Below, piece by piece: positions 33,137 to 40,349 of a stretch of DNA of 64,000 nucleotides; the first letter of the stretch is position 1, and the number at the start of each line of letters is the position of its first letter. A program made the position numbers and the translations under genes. The notes below the pieces were generated by a model that saw only the letters and a list, made by a program, of their open reading frames with translations, did no database searches and was not told the DNA's origin. Source of the DNA: Chitinophagaceae bacterium (lineage in GTDB: Bacteria; Bacteroidota; Bacteroidia; Chitinophagales; Chitinophagaceae); contig SEAC01000002.1 in assembly GCA_004173235.1 (NCBI GenBank), positions 270,736-334,735 on the forward strand. The letters are read 5' to 3'.

Positions 33137-33727
33137 TTAGCCCATTCTCCCAGGGTTTGCCGCCAGGAAGCGGTCCCAGTCGGAGGCAGACTTTGCCTTG
33201 CGCGGGTTGCGCGCGCGCCCCGTGCTTTTGGTTGCCTGCGGGAGTCCGTCGGAGAAGTGGTGACAGATGGCCACGGCGAGGGCGTCGGTGGCGTCGAAGT
33301 ATTTCGGCTGCTCGCCGATGTGCACAATGCGGTGCAGCATCTGCCACACCTGTTCTTTATCGGCATTGCCGTTACCAGTGATGGCCTGCTTTACGCGCTT
33401 TGGCGAGTATTCGGTAACCGGTATGCCGCTGCTGATGGCCGCTGCGATGGCTACGCCCTGCGCACGTCCGAGCTTGAGCATCGACTGCACGTTCTTGCCG
33501 AAGAACGGCGCCTCGATGGCGAAGGTGTGTGGCTTGTGCAGTTGCAGCAACTCGGTCACTTTTTGGTGAATGAGCTGCAGGCGCACATAGCTGTCTTCCT
33601 TCACGGGAAGCTTGAGCGCGTCGAGTTCCACCACGGTGAGTTGTGCGCCCGAAACGGCGAGCACACTGTATCCCATGATGACGGTACCCGGGTCGATGCC
33701 GAGGATGATTTTCGGTTGATTTTGCAA
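33137..33727 (-). CDS. ruvC: Holliday junction resolvase RuvC (TTG start)
   Basis: This 196-residue endonuclease cuts Holliday junctions with RuvAB. The acidic catalytic residues are visible: Asp12 in LGIDPGT, Glu72 in FAIEAPFF, and Asp145 and Asp148 in FDATDALAVAICHH. The best start is the TTG at 33727, giving MQNQPKIILGIDPG. No ATG fits, and longer frames run into the divergent gene. Its start is only 22 bp from that of the flippase-like gene. ruvB lies elsewhere in the window, as is common outside proteobacteria. Confidence 0.92.
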   Translation of the reverse strand: MQNQPKIILGIDPGTVIMGYSVLAVSGAQLTVVELDALKLPVKEDSYVRLQLIHQKVTELLQLHKPHTFAIEAPFFGKNVQSMLKLGRAQGVAIAAAISSGIPVTEYSPKRVKQAITGNGNADKEQVWQMLHRIVHIGEQPKYFDATDALAVAICHHFSDGLPQATKSTGRARNPRKAKSASDWDRFLAANPGRMG

Positions 33728-33749
33728 GGGGGCGGTTATATTTACGGCG

Positions 33750-34745
33750 ATGCCGCTGGGTAAAATTAGTAAAAAATTTAGCAATTGGTTTCTCGGTCCT
33801 TTGCTCTTTGCCTGGCTTAGCTGGTCCATCTGGCGGCAGGTGCAGCGGCAGCCGCATCTTTCGTCGGCTTGGAGCAGCCTGCGGGATACGTTCAGCGGCC
33901 CCAATGTGCTTTACCTGGTGGCGCTGCTGCTGCTGATGTTGTGCAACTGGGGCATCGAGGCCGTCAAATGGCGGATGCTGGTGGCGCCCGTGCAGCGCAT
34001 CTCTTTCCTGCAATCGTTCAAGGCGGTGTTGTCGGGGGTTTCCTTCTCCATCAGCACGCCGAACAGGGTGGGCGAATACCTCGGGCGGATGCTGTACCTG
34101 CCCGAAGGCAAGCGGCTGAAGGTCATTGCGCTTACGCTGGTCGGTTCGCTGGCGCAGGTTCTGGTTACCTTGTGGGTTGCCCTCGCCGGCCTCCTCGCGC
34201 TGCGAGGCAAGTTGATCGACAGCGGACTCATTCATCCCATCGCCTACCAGTTCGGACTCTTCGGATTGCTGTTGGTCTGCGTTATTTTAACATTGATTTA
34301 TTTTAACGTTTCCGCACTGGAAAAGTGGCTGGAATCGTTGCTGCGCAAGGCTTCGTGGCTGCAACTCGTGCACGCCCTTCAGGAATTCGGGATGCAACGG
34401 CTTGCCCGTTTACTGCTTCTATCCGTAGTACGTTATGCGGTCTTTGTGATACAGTACCTTTTAGCATTTCGTTTGTTCTCGGTTACTGTATCATTGCTGC
34501 CCGCAGTAGGAGTGATGAGCCTGGTGTTCCTGGCCCTCGCCGTCATTCCAAGCGTGGTGCTGCTCGAAGTGGGTATCAGGGGCCAGGTGAGCCTCCAACT
34601 CATTGGCTTGTTTTCTGCCAATAGTTTGGGAATTTTACTTACCTCCGTTACGATCTGGCTGGTCAACCTGGTGTTGCCGGCGCTGGCGGGCAGCATACTG
34701 ATTTTAGGGATCAAAATCTTTAAGCAACGATATGAAGAAACTTAA
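33750..34745 (+). CDS. Lysylphosphatidylglycerol-synthase/UPF0104-type membrane flippase-like protein
   Basis: This 331-residue polytopic protein has about eight to nine helices and family landmarks: NWGIEAVKWRMLVAP, and GVSFSISTPNRVGEYLGRML, the conserved N-R-x-G-E motif of the LPG-synthase transmembrane domain. Such domains flip lipids or lipid-linked molecules. Without a catalytic synthetase domain, lipid transport is the better guess. It overlaps the DUF3108 gene by 14 bp. Confidence 0.85.
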   Translation: MPLGKISKKFSNWFLGPLLFAWLSWSIWRQVQRQPHLSSAWSSLRDTFSGPNVLYLVALLLLMLCNWGIEAVKWRMLVAPVQRISFLQSFKAVLSGVSFSISTPNRVGEYLGRMLYLPEGKRLKVIALTLVGSLAQVLVTLWVALAGLLALRGKLIDSGLIHPIAYQFGLFGLLLVCVILTLIYFNVSALEKWLESLLRKASWLQLVHALQEFGMQRLARLLLLSVVRYAVFVIQYLLAFRLFSVTVSLLPAVGVMSLVFLALAVIPSVVLLEVGIRGQVSLQLIGLFSANSLGILLTSVTIWLVNLVLPALAGSILILGIKIFKQRYEET

Positions 34746-35568
34746 ACCAATACTTTTCGCTACGGGCGCCAGCCTCCTGTTCGTGGGCGGGCACGCCGGC
34801 CGTGTGGAGCAACAGCAGGCGCCGGTGGGCACCGTCAACGATTTCTGCTCCACCCGTAATACTACGTTCCAGGATGGCGAGGTGCTTACCTACAACGTTT
34901 ACTATTCCATCATCGGCATTTACGTGCAGGCGGCCAACGCCACCATCAACGTGAATGCGGAGCGCCTCAATAACAAGCCGGTCTATCACATCACCGCTAC
35001 GGGGAAGACCACCAGCTCGCTGGAGTGGATCTCGAAGGTGAACGACCGCTACGAGACCTTTGTAGATACGGGCACGCTGCAGCCCTACAAGTTTGTGCGC
35101 AACCTGCAGGAAGATTCGTACCGCAAGTTCGAGACAGTCACTTTCAACCGCTCGGCCAACACGGCCATCACCAACGATGGGGTGTTCAAGGTGCCCGGCT
35201 GCGTACAGGACGTGATGAGCTCGCTTTACTACGCGCGCAACATCAACTTCGACGCCTACAAGCCCGGCGACAAGATCACGTTCAATATGTTCATCGATAA
35301 CGAGGTGTACAACATGTATATCCGTTACGAAGGCAAGGATAATATCAAGACCAAGTACGGTAAGTTTCGCGCCATCAAATTCAAGCCGCTGCTGATCAAA
35401 GGCACTGTGTTTGAAGGCGGTGAGAAGATGACCATCTGGGTAAGCGATGATGAGAACCGCATTCCCCTGCGCGTTGAAACGCCGCTCAAGGTGGGCTCCG
35501 TGAAAGTGGATATGATGGGATACCAGAATCTGCGTTACCCGCTTTCGAGTTTGAAAAGCCTTAGATAA
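34732..35568 (+). CDS. DUF3108-domain exported protein
   Basis: This 278-residue protein has a signal-like N-terminus (about 1-24) and a DUF3108 body: GEVLTYNVYYSIIGIYVQAA, PVYHITATGKTTSSLEW, and the C-terminal IPLRVETPLKVGSVKVDM. The fold is related to LolB/LolA-type lipid-contacting proteins. It is coupled to the flippase-like gene by a 14-bp overlap, so a periplasmic lipid-related role is plausible. A strong terminator follows. Confidence 0.87.
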   Translation: MKKLKPILFATGASLLFVGGHAGRVEQQQAPVGTVNDFCSTRNTTFQDGEVLTYNVYYSIIGIYVQAANATINVNAERLNNKPVYHITATGKTTSSLEWISKVNDRYETFVDTGTLQPYKFVRNLQEDSYRKFETVTFNRSANTAITNDGVFKVPGCVQDVMSSLYYARNINFDAYKPGDKITFNMFIDNEVYNMYIRYEGKDNIKTKYGKFRAIKFKPLLIKGTVFEGGEKMTIWVSDDENRIPLRVETPLKVGSVKVDMMGYQNLRYPLSSLKSLR

Positions 35569-35599
35569 AAGTAAACCCGCCATTGGCGGGTTTACTTTT
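35567..35599. terminator. Strong bidirectional terminator
   Basis: AAAAGTAAACCCGCC and GGCGGGTTTACTTTT form a perfect 15-bp stem with a 3-nt loop, between the DUF3108 gene and the convergent MBL gene. Confidence 0.85.
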
Positions 35600-35604
35600 G
35601 GACA

Positions 35605-35690
35605 AATATTCAATTTACAATGCTCAATGTGCAATGTTCAAGGGAGCGCCCCATTTGAAAATTGAGTGTTGGGTGTTGATTATTGAAAAT
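35605..35690. repeat. Degenerate AT-rich palindromic repeat
   Basis: CAATTTACAATGCTCAATGTG and TTGAAAATTGAGTGTTGGG are loosely complementary arms of a repeat-like region between convergent genes. Confidence 0.4.
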
Positions 35691-35693
35691 TTC

Positions 35694-36554
35694 TTAGAGC
35701 TCCACCAGCGAGAACTCCCTCCCCATACGTATCCCTTTCTCCGTTTGCACCAGCTCGCAGCATTCGCGCTGGTGGTCGTGCTCGAAAAAGAGGACGTAGT
35801 CGTTAGCGGCCGCCTCCTGCAGGAAGCTTTTCTTTTCGCCCAGGGTGGTAAGCGGGCGCGTGTCGTAGGCCATCACGTACGGGATAGGAATGTGGCCCGA
35901 AGAAGGCAGGAGGTCGGCCATGTACACGATCGTTCGGCCCTTGTAGCGCAGTTGCGGCAGCATCATCTTTTCGGTGTGCCCGCTCACGAAGCGCACATCC
36001 ATATTGTTGGTGAATGATGTGGATGCCAGCTTTCCGTCGCTGCTGTCGGGCGTTTCCACAAACTTCAGCTGACCGCTTTCCTGGATCGGCAGGATGTTTT
36101 CTTTCAGGAACGAAGCCTTCTCGCGATCGTTGGGCTGCACGGCCCATTGCCAGTGTGCGGCATTGCTCCAATACGTTGCATTCTGAAATGCCGGCACCAA
36201 CTTGTCGCCCTGCCGCTCGATGGAGCCGCCGCAGTGATCGAAGTGCAGGTGGGTGAGAAAGACATCTGTGATGTCGCTGCGCTGAAAGCCTTGTGCAGCA
36301 AGACTCTTATCGAGCGTGTCGTCGCCGTGCAGGAAGTAGTGGCCAAAGAACTTTGCATCCTGCTTGTTGCCGATGCCATTGTCTACGAGGATGAGGCGGC
36401 CCTCGTCTTCGATGAGCAGGCACCGCATCGCCCAGGTACACATATTGTTCTCGTCGGGCGTATTTAGTTTCTGCCAGATGCTTTTGGGCACCACGCCAAA
36501 CATGGCGCCGCCATCAAGTTTGAAGTTGCCTGTATTTATACTGTAGAGCGTCAT
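35694..36554 (-). CDS. MBL-fold metallo-hydrolase
   Basis: This 286-residue metallo-beta-lactamase-fold enzyme has the zinc motif LTHLHFDHCGG, then SGHTEKM, YMADLLPSSGH and EHDHQRECC further on. The arrangement suits the lactonase/glyoxalase II-like group. Its substrate is unknown. It is a single minus-strand gene between two repeat regions. Confidence 0.9.
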   Translation of the reverse strand: MTLYSINTGNFKLDGGAMFGVVPKSIWQKLNTPDENNMCTWAMRCLLIEDEGRLILVDNGIGNKQDAKFFGHYFLHGDDTLDKSLAAQGFQRSDITDVFLTHLHFDHCGGSIERQGDKLVPAFQNATYWSNAAHWQWAVQPNDREKASFLKENILPIQESGQLKFVETPDSSDGKLASTSFTNNMDVRFVSGHTEKMMLPQLRYKGRTIVYMADLLPSSGHIPIPYVMAYDTRPLTTLGEKKSFLQEAAANDYVLFFEHDHQRECCELVQTEKGIRMGREFSLVEL

Positions 36555-36600
36555 GGGGTAATGGGGTAATGGGTGATTTGCTGATGTGCTAATAGGTAAA
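36551..36600. repeat. Low-complexity TAATGGGGTAATGGG repeat tract
   Basis: Repeated short words (GGGGTAATGGGGTAATGGGTGATTTGC and similar) share vocabulary with 22464-22513. Confidence 0.45.
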
Positions 36601-36606
36601 GGTCCT

Positions 36607-36627
36607 CCCCTTCCCTTTGGGAAGGGG
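36607..36627 (-). terminator. Hairpin after the MFS gene
   Basis: CCCCTTCCC, TTT, GGGAAGGGG is a perfect 9-bp stem 17 bp beyond the MFS stop. Confidence 0.55.
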
Positions 36628-36643
36628 TTGGGGGATGGGTCGA

Positions 36644-37996
36644 CTACAAACTTTGCCTTTGCTTCGCCAACGTTGCGATCAGGCCGATGGCGCCGAGAAT
36701 GAAAAATACGATCAATGCCAGCACGGAATTGCGCATGTTGCCGGTGGCTTCCTGCACCAGGCCGAACGAAAGCATGCCGATGACTATGGCCACTTTCTCC
36801 GTGACATCGTAGAAGGAGAAGAAGGAGGCGGTATCGTGCGTGGGGGGCATTATCTTGGCGTACGTGCTGCGGCTGAGGCTCTGAATGCCGCCCATCACGA
36901 GTCCCACGATGGTTGCGATGATGTAAAACTGCGTTTCGGTGGTGGTGAAGTAGGCCGCAATGCAGATGCCGATCCAGAGTATGACCACGAACAGCAGCAC
37001 TTGGAAGTTGCCGAAGCGCTCCGACAGCCTGGCCATCAGGTAGGCACCCGCGATGGCCACCAGCTGGATAATGAGGATGCAGGCTATGAGCTTCGAAGTA
37101 GGCAGTTGCAGCACCTGGCTGCCAAAGAGCGTAGCCGCGAGCATTACCGTTTGCACTCCCATGCTATAAAAGAAGAAAGACGCGAGGTAGCGCTTGAGCA
37201 CCGGCATGCTGCCCGCCTGTCGCGCCACTTTGCGCAACTCGTTGAACCCGCTCGTAAAGATGTTGCGGCGGCTGCCATCGCCGTTGCCCCTGCCTTTCGG
37301 AAGCACGCGGAAGGCGATCTGCGCAAAGCCCATCCACCATAAACCCACGAGCAGGAAGGAAAGGCGCGATGCCGAGCCCTCATCTTTCAAACCGAAAATT
37401 CCTGGCTTCAGCACAAACACGAAGCAGATGATCTGCAACAACACCGAGCCGATATAGCCGAAAGAGAAGCCACGCGCCGAAACCCGGTCCTGGTCTGCCT
37501 CCGCAGCGATCTCGGGCAGGTAGGAATTGTAAAATACAAGTGAGCCGCAATAGCCGATGGCCGCAAGTATGCAGCAAACGATCCCGAGCGTGAGCGTGTC
37601 GCCGGTGAATGCATACAACGTGCAACAGGCAATGCCGCCGAGGTAACAGAAGAATTGCATGAACCGCTTCTTGTTGCCCCGGTAGTCGGCGATCGAAGAA
37701 AGGATCGGAGAGAGGAGTGCGATGACGAGGTAGGCAAACGCAATGGCGTAGTTATACAGGGATGCGCTTTCGAACGTGCGGCCGAGGAAGCGCACATCGT
37801 GGCTCAATACGTTGCCGCCATCGTCTTTGAGCGTGGTGATGGCATCGTAATATGCGGGAAAGATGGTGGAGGTGATGACGAGGTTGTAGGCACTGTTGGC
37901 CCAGTCGTACATCGCCCAGCCGTTGATCACTTTTTTGGGTGCCGTGCGGGTCACCCGGGCATCAAGGTCAAGCGCGGTTGCGGCCGTCGTTTCCAT
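36644..37996 (-). CDS. MFS transporter, UMF1/Atg22-like
   Basis: This 450-residue membrane protein has about 12 helices. The N-terminal KKVINGWAMYDWANSAYN is the hallmark of the UMF1 (Atg22-like) major-facilitator group, which in fungi exports amino acids from vacuoles. A central cytosolic loop (about 240-270) separates the two halves. The substrate in bacteria is unknown. It is a single gene on the minus strand. Confidence 0.88.
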   Translation of the reverse strand: METTAATALDLDARVTRTAPKKVINGWAMYDWANSAYNLVITSTIFPAYYDAITTLKDDGGNVLSHDVRFLGRTFESASLYNYAIAFAYLVIALLSPILSSIADYRGNKKRFMQFFCYLGGIACCTLYAFTGDTLTLGIVCCILAAIGYCGSLVFYNSYLPEIAAEADQDRVSARGFSFGYIGSVLLQIICFVFVLKPGIFGLKDEGSASRLSFLLVGLWWMGFAQIAFRVLPKGRGNGDGSRRNIFTSGFNELRKVARQAGSMPVLKRYLASFFFYSMGVQTVMLAATLFGSQVLQLPTSKLIACILIIQLVAIAGAYLMARLSERFGNFQVLLFVVILWIGICIAAYFTTTETQFYIIATIVGLVMGGIQSLSRSTYAKIMPPTHDTASFFSFYDVTEKVAIVIGMLSFGLVQEATGNMRNSVLALIVFFILGAIGLIATLAKQRQSL

Positions 37997-38040
37997 TCAG
38001 CAGGTTTTGAGGCTTAAATGTAGGCAATGCCGGGGTAAGG

Positions 38041-38913
38041 TCAGAGCTTGCCCATGGCAATCAGCGCCAGCAGGATGATTCCAAGCACGATGCGGTAGAT
38101 GCCGAAGAAGCGGAAACCGTACCGCTTGAGCACGGCGATGAAGAATTTGATAGCGATGAGCGCCACAACGAACGCCACCACGTTGCCCACGAGGAATGCT
38201 TTGCTGTTCTCGGGCGTAGCCATGATCAGCTCGTAGCCTTTTTGCTTCACGCCCCCGGCGACGTCCCACTTTTTCAGAAACACAGAGTAGAGCGTAGCGG
38301 CTGCCATGGTGGGCACGGCAAGGAAGAACGAAAATTCGGCCGCGAAGTTGCGGGTGAGGCGCTGCTGCATGCCGCCGATGATGGAGGCTGCCGAGCGGCT
38401 TACGCCCGGCACCATGGCCAGCACCTGCCAGAAGCCGATGATCAGCGATTTTTTATACGTAAGATGCTGGTCGGCCTCGATCAGTTCGCTTGGCATCGTT
38501 TCGGCAGCAAGGAGGTCGGGACGCGGCGCTGCCACGGGTTGCTGAAAGAGGCGATCGATGAACAGGAGCACGATGCCGCCGATCAGCAGGCTGGCTGCTA
38601 CGATCAGCTGGCTCGAAAGCATCGCATCGATAGCATCGTTGAAAAGAAAACCGAACAACAGCGCAGGAAGCACGCCCACAGCCAGTTTTGCATAAAACTG
38701 CCAGTGCGTGAACTGGAAGAATTTGCGCCAGTACACGAGCACTACGGCGAGGATCGCACCGAGCTGGATGGCCACCTCGAACAGTTTCGTGAAAGCGCTT
38801 TCGTCGATGCCCAGAAACGACGAGGTGATGATCATATGGCCCGTAGAAGATACGGGGAGGAACTCGGTGATGCCTTCCACGACGGCGATCACGATGGCTT
38901 CAAAAAGGGTCAT
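38041..38913 (-). CDS. uppP: Undecaprenyl-diphosphate phosphatase UppP (BacA)
   Basis: This 290-residue membrane phosphatase recycles the lipid carrier for peptidoglycan and O-antigen. Its active-site signatures are VEGITEFLPVSSTGH (about 13-27) and PGVSRSAASIIGG in the second half. It is slightly longer than the E. coli enzyme because of a cytoplasmic loop near 125-150. It is coupled to the DUF3098 gene by a four-base overlap. Confidence 0.96.
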   Translation of the reverse strand: MTLFEAIVIAVVEGITEFLPVSSTGHMIITSSFLGIDESAFTKLFEVAIQLGAILAVVLVYWRKFFQFTHWQFYAKLAVGVLPALLFGFLFNDAIDAMLSSQLIVAASLLIGGIVLLFIDRLFQQPVAAPRPDLLAAETMPSELIEADQHLTYKKSLIIGFWQVLAMVPGVSRSAASIIGGMQQRLTRNFAAEFSFFLAVPTMAAATLYSVFLKKWDVAGGVKQKGYELIMATPENSKAFLVGNVVAFVVALIAIKFFIAVLKRYGFRFFGIYRIVLGIILLALIAMGKL

Positions 38914-39197
38914 GCGGCGGGATCGCTTTTGCGCGGACGGCGAAAGATGGCGTAGATCTCGATCACCAGGCCGATGAGGATGACGATGGGGGCTACGGTG
39001 ATGCGCGTTTTGCTATACACTTCGTCTTTGTTGAAGACGTTGGGATCTGTGCTGCCGCCACCCGACATCAGGACGAACCCGGCGATGATCACGGCAGCGC
39101 CGATGCCCATCCAGAGCAGGTTATCGCGGCCAAACAACGGTTTGTCGCTCAGGCGCAATTCTTCACGGGCAGTGCGGGGGCGGGGAGAGGTAGCCAT
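38910..39197 (-). CDS. DUF3098 membrane protein
   Basis: This 95-residue protein has two membrane helices (about 30-45 and 69-87) separated by a loop with GGGSTDPNVFNKDEVYSKTR, the DUF3098 signature. In Bacteroidota it regularly lies between ftsX and uppP, so it probably assists envelope biogenesis. Its TGA overlaps the uppP ATG by four bases. Confidence 0.9.
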   Translation of the reverse strand: MATSPRPRTAREELRLSDKPLFGRDNLLWMGIGAAVIIAGFVLMSGGGSTDPNVFNKDEVYSKTRITVAPIVILIGLVIEIYAIFRRPRKSDPAA

Positions 39198-39216
39198 AAG
39201 GGGGGCAAGTTAAATA

Positions 39217-39311
39217 GAATATCGAATAATGAATTTTGAATAATGAATTTCGAAATTTGTGGGGAATCGCTACTTCAACATTCGACATTCCTTGTTCGAA
39301 ATTCGATATTC
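39217..39311. repeat. AT-rich palindromic repeat between ftsX and DUF3098
   Basis: Perfect 11-bp arms, GAATATCGAAT (39217-39227) and ATTCGATATTC (39301-39311), bracket iterations of GAATTTTGAATAATGAATTTCGAA. Repeats of this kind are found between genes in this phylum. Confidence 0.6.
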
Positions 39312-40182
39312 AATAGAGTTCGTCCAGTTTCATCTTCAGGTACTTCAACACGCTGCGGTAGGTGCTGAGCACGGTGATGCTCACGCCGATGACGAGGAGG
39401 CCGAGGAAGAGAATAAGGAACAATTCCGTATCGAAGAGGGCGCGGAGGTCGGGGAACACGCTTTCCAGCGCCTTGATGGCGAGGTAGAGCACCATGGTGG
39501 CGATAGCCGCGCTGAGGGCGCCGTTGACCACGGCGCGCACTGCCATCGGGCGGGCAATGAAGCCGCGGGTGGCTCCCACCATCTGCATCGTTTTAATAAG
39601 GAAGCGGTTGGAGAACATCGCCAGGCGGATGGTGTTATCAATGAGCACGATCACGAGCACGCTCATCAAAACGACTACACCCAGAAGCACAAAGGAAGCG
39701 ATGCGGAAGTTGCGCTGCATGGCGCCCACAACGGTTTTCGGGTAATTCACTTCGTCCACGATCGGGTTCAGCTGCAGGCGCGTTTTGAGGGCGGAAACCG
39801 AAACGGAATCCACGTATTGCTCGCGTAGGTTGAAGCTCAGGCTGCTGGGAAGAAGCGTGTTTTCCAAAAAAGCGGAGAAGTCTTCGTTACCGGTCTTCAC
39901 CCATTCGCGCTTGGCGCCTTCTTTATCGGTATACCGCACCGACTTCACCATCGGCATCGCTGCAATGCTGTCCTGGAGCGCTTTGCGGGCGGTCTCCGAC
40001 GTGTTGTCTTTCAGGTATACCTGCACTTCCACGCTTTCCTTCAACTGCTGCATCAGTTTTTTGGAGTTGATGCCCAGCCAGCCGAGAACGCCGAGCAGGA
40101 ACAGCACGAGGGTAACGCCGAGCACCGACATGAAATAGGACGGTTTGCCGCGTTTGAGAGAAGCTTTGCCGGATTGTGCCAT
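39310..40182 (-). CDS. ftsX: Cell-division protein FtsX
   Basis: This 290-residue four-helix membrane protein resembles FtsX: a short cytosolic N-terminus, one helix (about 20-38), a periplasmic domain, then three helices in the C-terminal half. FtsX with FtsE forms an ABC-like complex that transmits signals to peptidoglycan amidases at the septum. ftsE is not in this window. It shares a divergent promoter region with leuS in which the two -7 boxes are mirror images. Confidence 0.92.
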   Translation of the reverse strand: MAQSGKASLKRGKPSYFMSVLGVTLVLFLLGVLGWLGINSKKLMQQLKESVEVQVYLKDNTSETARKALQDSIAAMPMVKSVRYTDKEGAKREWVKTGNEDFSAFLENTLLPSSLSFNLREQYVDSVSVSALKTRLQLNPIVDEVNYPKTVVGAMQRNFRIASFVLLGVVVLMSVLVIVLIDNTIRLAMFSNRFLIKTMQMVGATRGFIARPMAVRAVVNGALSAAIATMVLYLAIKALESVFPDLRALFDTELFLILFLGLLVIGVSITVLSTYRSVLKYLKMKLDELY

Positions 40183-40198
40183 GCGTAAAAGTTGGGGT

Positions 40199-40212
40199 GG
40201 GGCAAAAATAGC
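40199..40212 (-). promoter_or_regulatory. -7 box region of ftsX (mirror of the leuS box)
   Basis: On the minus strand this reads GCTATTTTTGCCCC, containing TATTTTTG, 20 nt before the ftsX ATG. It is the exact inverse of 40275-40288. Confidence 0.6.
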
Positions 40213-40274
40213 GGTTTGCCTATAACAGCAAGGTGCTGCCGCTTAAAGCTTTGTCAAAACCGCCACGTGAAAGG

Positions 40275-40288
40275 GCTATTTTTGCCCC
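40275..40288 (+). promoter_or_regulatory. -7 box region of leuS (mirror of the ftsX box)
   Basis: GCTATTTTTGCCCC with the box TATTTTTG at 40277-40284. The leuS ATG is at 40350. Confidence 0.6.
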
Positions 40289-40349
40289 TCTAACGGCAGG
40301 GCAGCCGCATTTATTGCCGGCGCCCGATCGTGCAAAAGGAACGGACTCC

